64,000 nucleotides of DNA from JBMNCR01 sp049366695 (GTDB lineage Bacteria > Bacillota > Clostridia > Eubacteriales > Alkalibacteraceae). The notes beneath the pieces are model-generated. The model searched no databases. It saw only the letters and a program-made list of their open reading frames with translations, and was not told the origin of the DNA. Position numbers and translations under genes: made by a program. Positions within the stretch are counted from its first letter, which is position 1, and every line of letters starts with the position of its first letter. The stretch covers positions 1-64,000 of the forward strand of contig JBMNCR010000059.1 in the NCBI GenBank assembly GCA_049366695.1, read 5' to 3'. This document shows, piece after piece, positions 61,050 through 64,000 of the stretch.

Positions 61050-61919
61050 ATGATAAAAAATATAAAAGATATGCAAGATAAATTGATATTGACAGCTGAT
61101 TTTTTTAACTTGGAGCAAACATTTGAATGTGGACAGTGTTTTAGATGGGAAAAGCAAGATAGTCATAGCTATATTGGTATTGTAAAAAATCAAGTAGTTG
61201 AATTAATACAACAAAAAGACAGAATAGATATTTATAATCTGGATAAAGAAGATTTTATGAATAAATGGGTAGACTATTTCGACTTAGGTAGTAATTATAG
61301 TAGTATGATAGAAAAAATTTCTGGAGAAAAAATTATCGATCAAGCAATAGAACATGGTAATGGTATAAGAATACTAAATCAAGAAGAATGGGAAACTTTG
61401 ATTTCTTTTATATTATCTACAAATAATAACATACCTAGAATTAAGAAAATAATAGATAGTTTGTGTAGAGATTTTGGAGATAAGATATACTATAAAGGAA
61501 AGAAATATTATACTTTTCCTTCGCCAGAAAATCTCAAAGATGTTAAATTAGAAGACTTAAAAAATATAAAATGTGGATACAGGGCGAATTATATTATTGA
61601 TGCAGTGGAAAAAGTAAATAAAGGGGTAGTTAATTTATTTGAACTCAAGAACTTAAGTACTGAAGATGCCCGAAATGAATTACTTAAAATAAAAGGTGTA
61701 GGACCAAAAGTAGCTGATTGTATATTGCTTTTTTCTATGCAAAAGTATGATTGTTATCCTGTAGATGTGTGGATTAAAAAGGTTACCGAACAATTATATT
61801 TTAAAAGAGAAGCTAACAAAAATGAGATACTTGAATTTGCTCAGAAAAATTGGGGAGAATATGCTGGATTTGCACAACAATATCTATTTTACTTTGCTAG
61901 ATCAAATTTAAATAAATAG
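61050..61919 (+). CDS. ogg: 8-oxoguanine DNA glycosylase, OGG1 type
   Basis: 289 residues. An N-terminal OGG_N domain (FECGQCFRW) precedes the helix-hairpin-helix GPD domain. The HhH reads LLKIKGVGPKVADCILLF, with the lysine nucleophile in the GxGPKVAD motif, and the aspartate lies in YPVDVWIKK. It removes 8-oxoguanine from DNA and nicks the strand. The start ATG has a weak ribosome-binding site (GGTGG). Confidence 0.92.
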   Translation: MIKNIKDMQDKLILTADFFNLEQTFECGQCFRWEKQDSHSYIGIVKNQVVELIQQKDRIDIYNLDKEDFMNKWVDYFDLGSNYSSMIEKISGEKIIDQAIEHGNGIRILNQEEWETLISFILSTNNNIPRIKKIIDSLCRDFGDKIYYKGKKYYTFPSPENLKDVKLEDLKNIKCGYRANYIIDAVEKVNKGVVNLFELKNLSTEDARNELLKIKGVGPKVADCILLFSMQKYDCYPVDVWIKKVTEQLYFKREANKNEILEFAQKNWGEYAGFAQQYLFYFARSNLNK

Positions 61920-62270
61920 TATGTATATGAATACTAGAAAAATATGGTAATAAAGTATGTTTTAATATAAAAACAAATAATAAGAAATATACTTTGTTAA
62001 CTAGGAATATTAATGGATAAATAATGTATTCTATTAATAATTTTTATAGATTTTTTAAATATGCTATAAAGATATGCATAGATGTTTAAACCTTTATAGC
62101 TACTTTTTACTTATGCATGACTTCATTAATTCTATTCTCTTTTCATTATGCAAAGTCAATTTATTCATATTAATAAATCAATAAAATTAAAAGTCATTAT
62201 ATATACATTTGAATTTTTTTTCTATTAAAAAGAGATAATAAAGAATAAAATCATAAATACTTGGTAAAAT
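61920..62270. other. Spacer between ogg and groES
   Basis: About 350 AT-rich bases without an open frame. A hairpin at 62063-62108 (GCTATAAAG / CTTTATAGC, 20-base loop, then TACTTTTT) is a likely terminator. The remainder shows nothing I can name. Confidence 0.5.
62063..62108 (+). terminator. Likely terminator after ogg
   Basis: A perfect 9-bp stem (62063-62071 with 62092-62100) followed by TACTTTTT, about 145 bases after the ogg stop. Confidence 0.5.
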
Positions 62271-62274
62271 ATAG

Positions 62275-62303
62275 TTGACTTTTCATGCACAATTTTGTAT
62301 TAT
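62275..62303 (+). promoter_or_regulatory. Promoter of groESL
   Basis: TTGACT (62275-62280) and TATTAT (62298-62303) with 17 bp spacing. The CIRCE operator starts 10 bases after the -10 box. Confidence 0.8.
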
Positions 62304-62313
62304 ATAAATGCAA

Positions 62314-62340
62314 TTAGCACTCAATTGACATGAGTGCTAA
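62314..62340 (+). promoter_or_regulatory. CIRCE operator (HrcA binding site)
   Basis: TTAGCACTC-N9-GAGTGCTAA, a perfect match to the CIRCE consensus. It lies at the expected transcript start, so the HrcA repressor should block groESL until heat shock. Confidence 0.98.
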
Positions 62341-62376
62341 CAAAATAATAAAATAATATCACAAGGAGGTATTTAT

Positions 62377-62661
62377 ATGAAACTTAAACCATTAGGTGAC
62401 AGAGTAGTAATTAAAGTGAAAGAAGAACAAGAAACAACAGCAAGTGGTATAGTATTACCAGGATCTGCTAAAGAAAAACCACAAGAAGCTGAAGTAGTAG
62501 CGGTAGGTAGTGGAGAATTAGTAGATGGAAAAAAAGTTGAATTAGAAGTGAAAGTAGGAAACACTGTAGTATTCTCTAAATTCTCTGGCACAGAAATCAA
62601 GTTAGATGGTGAAGAATATCTTATTGTAAGACAAAATGATATATTAGCTATTGTTGAATAA
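62377..62661 (+). CDS. groES: Co-chaperonin GroES
   Basis: 94 residues, 10-kDa lid of the GroEL chamber. The start MKLKPLGDRVVIK, the mobile loop (EEQETTASGIVLPGSAKEKP in part) and the end ILAIVE are typical. Ribosome-binding site AAGGAGG. Controlled by the CIRCE element 37 bases upstream; groEL follows after 33 bases. Confidence 0.98.
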   Translation: MKLKPLGDRVVIKVKEEQETTASGIVLPGSAKEKPQEAEVVAVGSGELVDGKKVELEVKVGNTVVFSKFSGTEIKLDGEEYLIVRQNDILAIVE

Positions 62662-62694
62662 AAATTTAATAAAATATTGAGGAGGAATAAACAT

Positions 62695-64000
62695 ATGGCA
62701 AAAGAAATCAAATTTTCTGCTGATGCTAGAGCAAGTTTAGTAGATGGCGTAAATAAATTGGCAAATACTGTAAAAGTTACATTAGGACCTAAAGGAAGAA
62801 ATGTAGTATTATCAAAAAGCTTTGGTTCACCTATTATAACAAATGATGGTGTAACAATTGCTAAAGAAATAGAATTAGAAGATCAATATGAAAATATGGG
62901 TGCACAATTAGTAAAGGAAGTAGCTACAAAGACAAATGATGTAGCTGGTGATGGAACAACTACTGCAACATTATTAGCTCAAGCAATTATAAGAGAAGGA
63001 CTTAAAAATGTAGCAGCAGGTGCTAACCCTATGGGACTAAAAAAAGGAATTGAAAAAGCTGTAGATGTTGTAGTAGATGGATTAAAAAAATCTAGTAAAC
63101 AAATAGAAAACAAAGACTCTATAACTCAAGTAGCTTCAATTTCCGCTGCTGATATTGAAATTGGACAACTTATTTCTGACGCTATGGAGAAAGTAGGAAA
63201 TGATGGTGTTATAACAGTTGAAGAAGGTAAATCTATGGGTACAGAATTAGAGTTTACCGAAGGTATGCAGTTTGATAGAGGCTACTTATCAGCGTACATG
63301 GCAACTGATACAGAAAAAATGGAAGCAGTTTTAGATAATCCATATATTCTTATTACAGATAAAAAAATAAGCAATATTCAAGAAATACTTCCTATTTTGG
63401 AACAAATAGTTCAATCAAGTGGTAAACTATTGATTATTGCTGAAGATGTTGATGGAGAAGCGCTTGCAACTTTGGTAGTAAATAAAATTAGAGGAACATT
63501 CAATTGTGTAGCTGTAAAATCTCCAGGATTTGGTGATAGAAGAAAAGCTATGTTATCTGATATTGCTGCATTAACTGGTGGAGAAGTTATTTCTGACGAA
63601 TTAGGATTAGATTTAAAAACTGTAACAATCGAACAATTAGGTAGAGCAAGACAAATAAAAATAGACAAAGAAAATACTATAATTGTTGAAGGACAAGGAA
63701 ACAAAGCAGAAGTTGATGATAGAATCAACCAAATTAAAAAACAAATCCCAGAAACTGATTCTGAGTACGATAGAGAAAAGTTACAAGAAAGATTAGCTAA
63801 GTTAGCTGGTGGTGTAGCTGTAATTAAAGTTGGTGCTGCAACTGAAACTGAAATGAAAGAAAGAAAATATAGAATTGAAGATGCTTTAAATGCTACAAGA
63901 GCTGCTATTGAAGAAGGCGTAGTAAGTGGTGGTGGTACTGCATATGTAAATACTATTACTAGTGTAGAAGCTTTAATTGAGACTTTAGAAGGTGACGAAA
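62695..64000 (+). CDS. groEL: Chaperonin GroEL, 3' end beyond window
   Basis: 435 codons are visible of about 540. The start MAKEIKFSADAR, the ATP-binding loop VTLGPKGRNV, DGVTIAKEIELED, and the catalytic GDGTTTAT motif are present, with VKSPGFGDRRKAML and the intermediate-domain GGGTAYVNT near the window edge. Ribosome-binding site GGAGGAA. It is the second gene of the CIRCE-controlled operon; the stop lies outside the window. Confidence 0.98.
   Translation, partial: MAKEIKFSADARASLVDGVNKLANTVKVTLGPKGRNVVLSKSFGSPIITNDGVTIAKEIELEDQYENMGAQLVKEVATKTNDVAGDGTTTATLLAQAIIREGLKNVAAGANPMGLKKGIEKAVDVVVDGLKKSSKQIENKDSITQVASISAADIEIGQLISDAMEKVGNDGVITVEEGKSMGTELEFTEGMQFDRGYLSAYMATDTEKMEAVLDNPYILITDKKISNIQEILPILEQIVQSSGKLLIIAEDVDGEALATLVVNKIRGTFNCVAVKSPGFGDRRKAMLSDIAALTGGEVISDELGLDLKTVTIEQLGRARQIKIDKENTIIVEGQGNKAEVDDRINQIKKQIPETDSEYDREKLQERLAKLAGGVAVIKVGAATETEMKERKYRIEDALNATRAAIEEGVVSGGGTAYVNTITSVEALIETLEGDE

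Noticed and set aside
60996..61193. 65-codon minus-strand frame at the ogg start
   Set aside because: It overlaps the ogg N-terminus, has no ribosome-binding site and no family likeness.
63411..63728. 105-codon minus-strand frame
   Set aside because: Antisense within groEL, which continues to the window end on the plus strand.

Overview
The window is AT-rich (clearly below one third G+C by eye), with densely packed genes on both strands, strong purine-rich ribosome-binding sites and frequent TTG/GTG starts. It carries an Rnf complex, an [FeFe] hydrogenase, Rex, class II aldolase, CIRCE-groESL, SAM-I and FMN riboswitches and a raiA-type RNA. Together these point to a strictly anaerobic, fermentative member of the Clostridia (Firmicutes/Bacillota). 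A narrower assignment is not safe from this sequence alone. The assembly has three 100-N gaps. Two of them (6985-7084, 55234-55333) are flanked by exact 55-bp duplications and are probably unmerged contig ends. The third (26727-26826) sits in a real tandem repeat. Layout, 1-14 kb: the 3' end of an electron-bifurcating-type [FeFe] hydrogenase, then rnfCDGEAB (ferredoxin:NAD oxidoreductase/ion pump), a palindrome-rich intergenic block with a gap, and the cell-shape cluster DUF4321-maf-radC-mreBCD-PBP2. 14-24 kb: a DUF362 ferredoxin-like protein, a CDF metal exporter, initiator tRNA, a V4R-SpoIIE phosphatase, small enzymes, class II aldolase, a DNA alkyl-transferase, then a raiA-type structured RNA followed by the ribosome hibernation factor gene. 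24-35 kb: an unknown conserved-looking protein, a 26-residue mini-protein inside a long inverted repeat, a membrane HD-GYP protein translationally coupled to a DUF5317 protein with a 16-residue-repeat tail, secA, prfB (programmed frameshift), a class I amidotransferase, tex and a TPR-like protein. 35-41 kb: FMN riboswitch-ribU, then a SAM-I riboswitch followed by a four-gene methionine operon. That operon pairs sulfide-dependent homocysteine formation from aspartate semialdehyde (DUF39 + NIL/ferredoxin + UPF0280) with a MetH-like protein whose cobalamin domain has lost its axial histidine and its cap. 41-54 kb: the t6A genes tsaE-tsaB, an YhaO/YhaN nuclease-ATPase pair, DUF378, mnmA, a two-component system with a CapA-like protein, then rimI-lit-tsaD, followed by a cluster of DnaA-box-like 9-mers. 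54-64 kb: bioY, ferritin, an ABC-F ATPase, rex, glnA with a leader terminator, an ANTAR-domain regulator separated from glnA by three consecutive hairpins, a small membrane protein, an OGG-type glycosylase, and CIRCE-groES-groEL (cut by the window end). The most unusual items are the degenerate-cobalamin MetH in the SAM-controlled operon, the hairpin-dense glnA/ANTAR locus, the raiA RNA, the coupled HD-GYP/DUF5317 repeat protein, and the DnaA-box cluster after tsaD.
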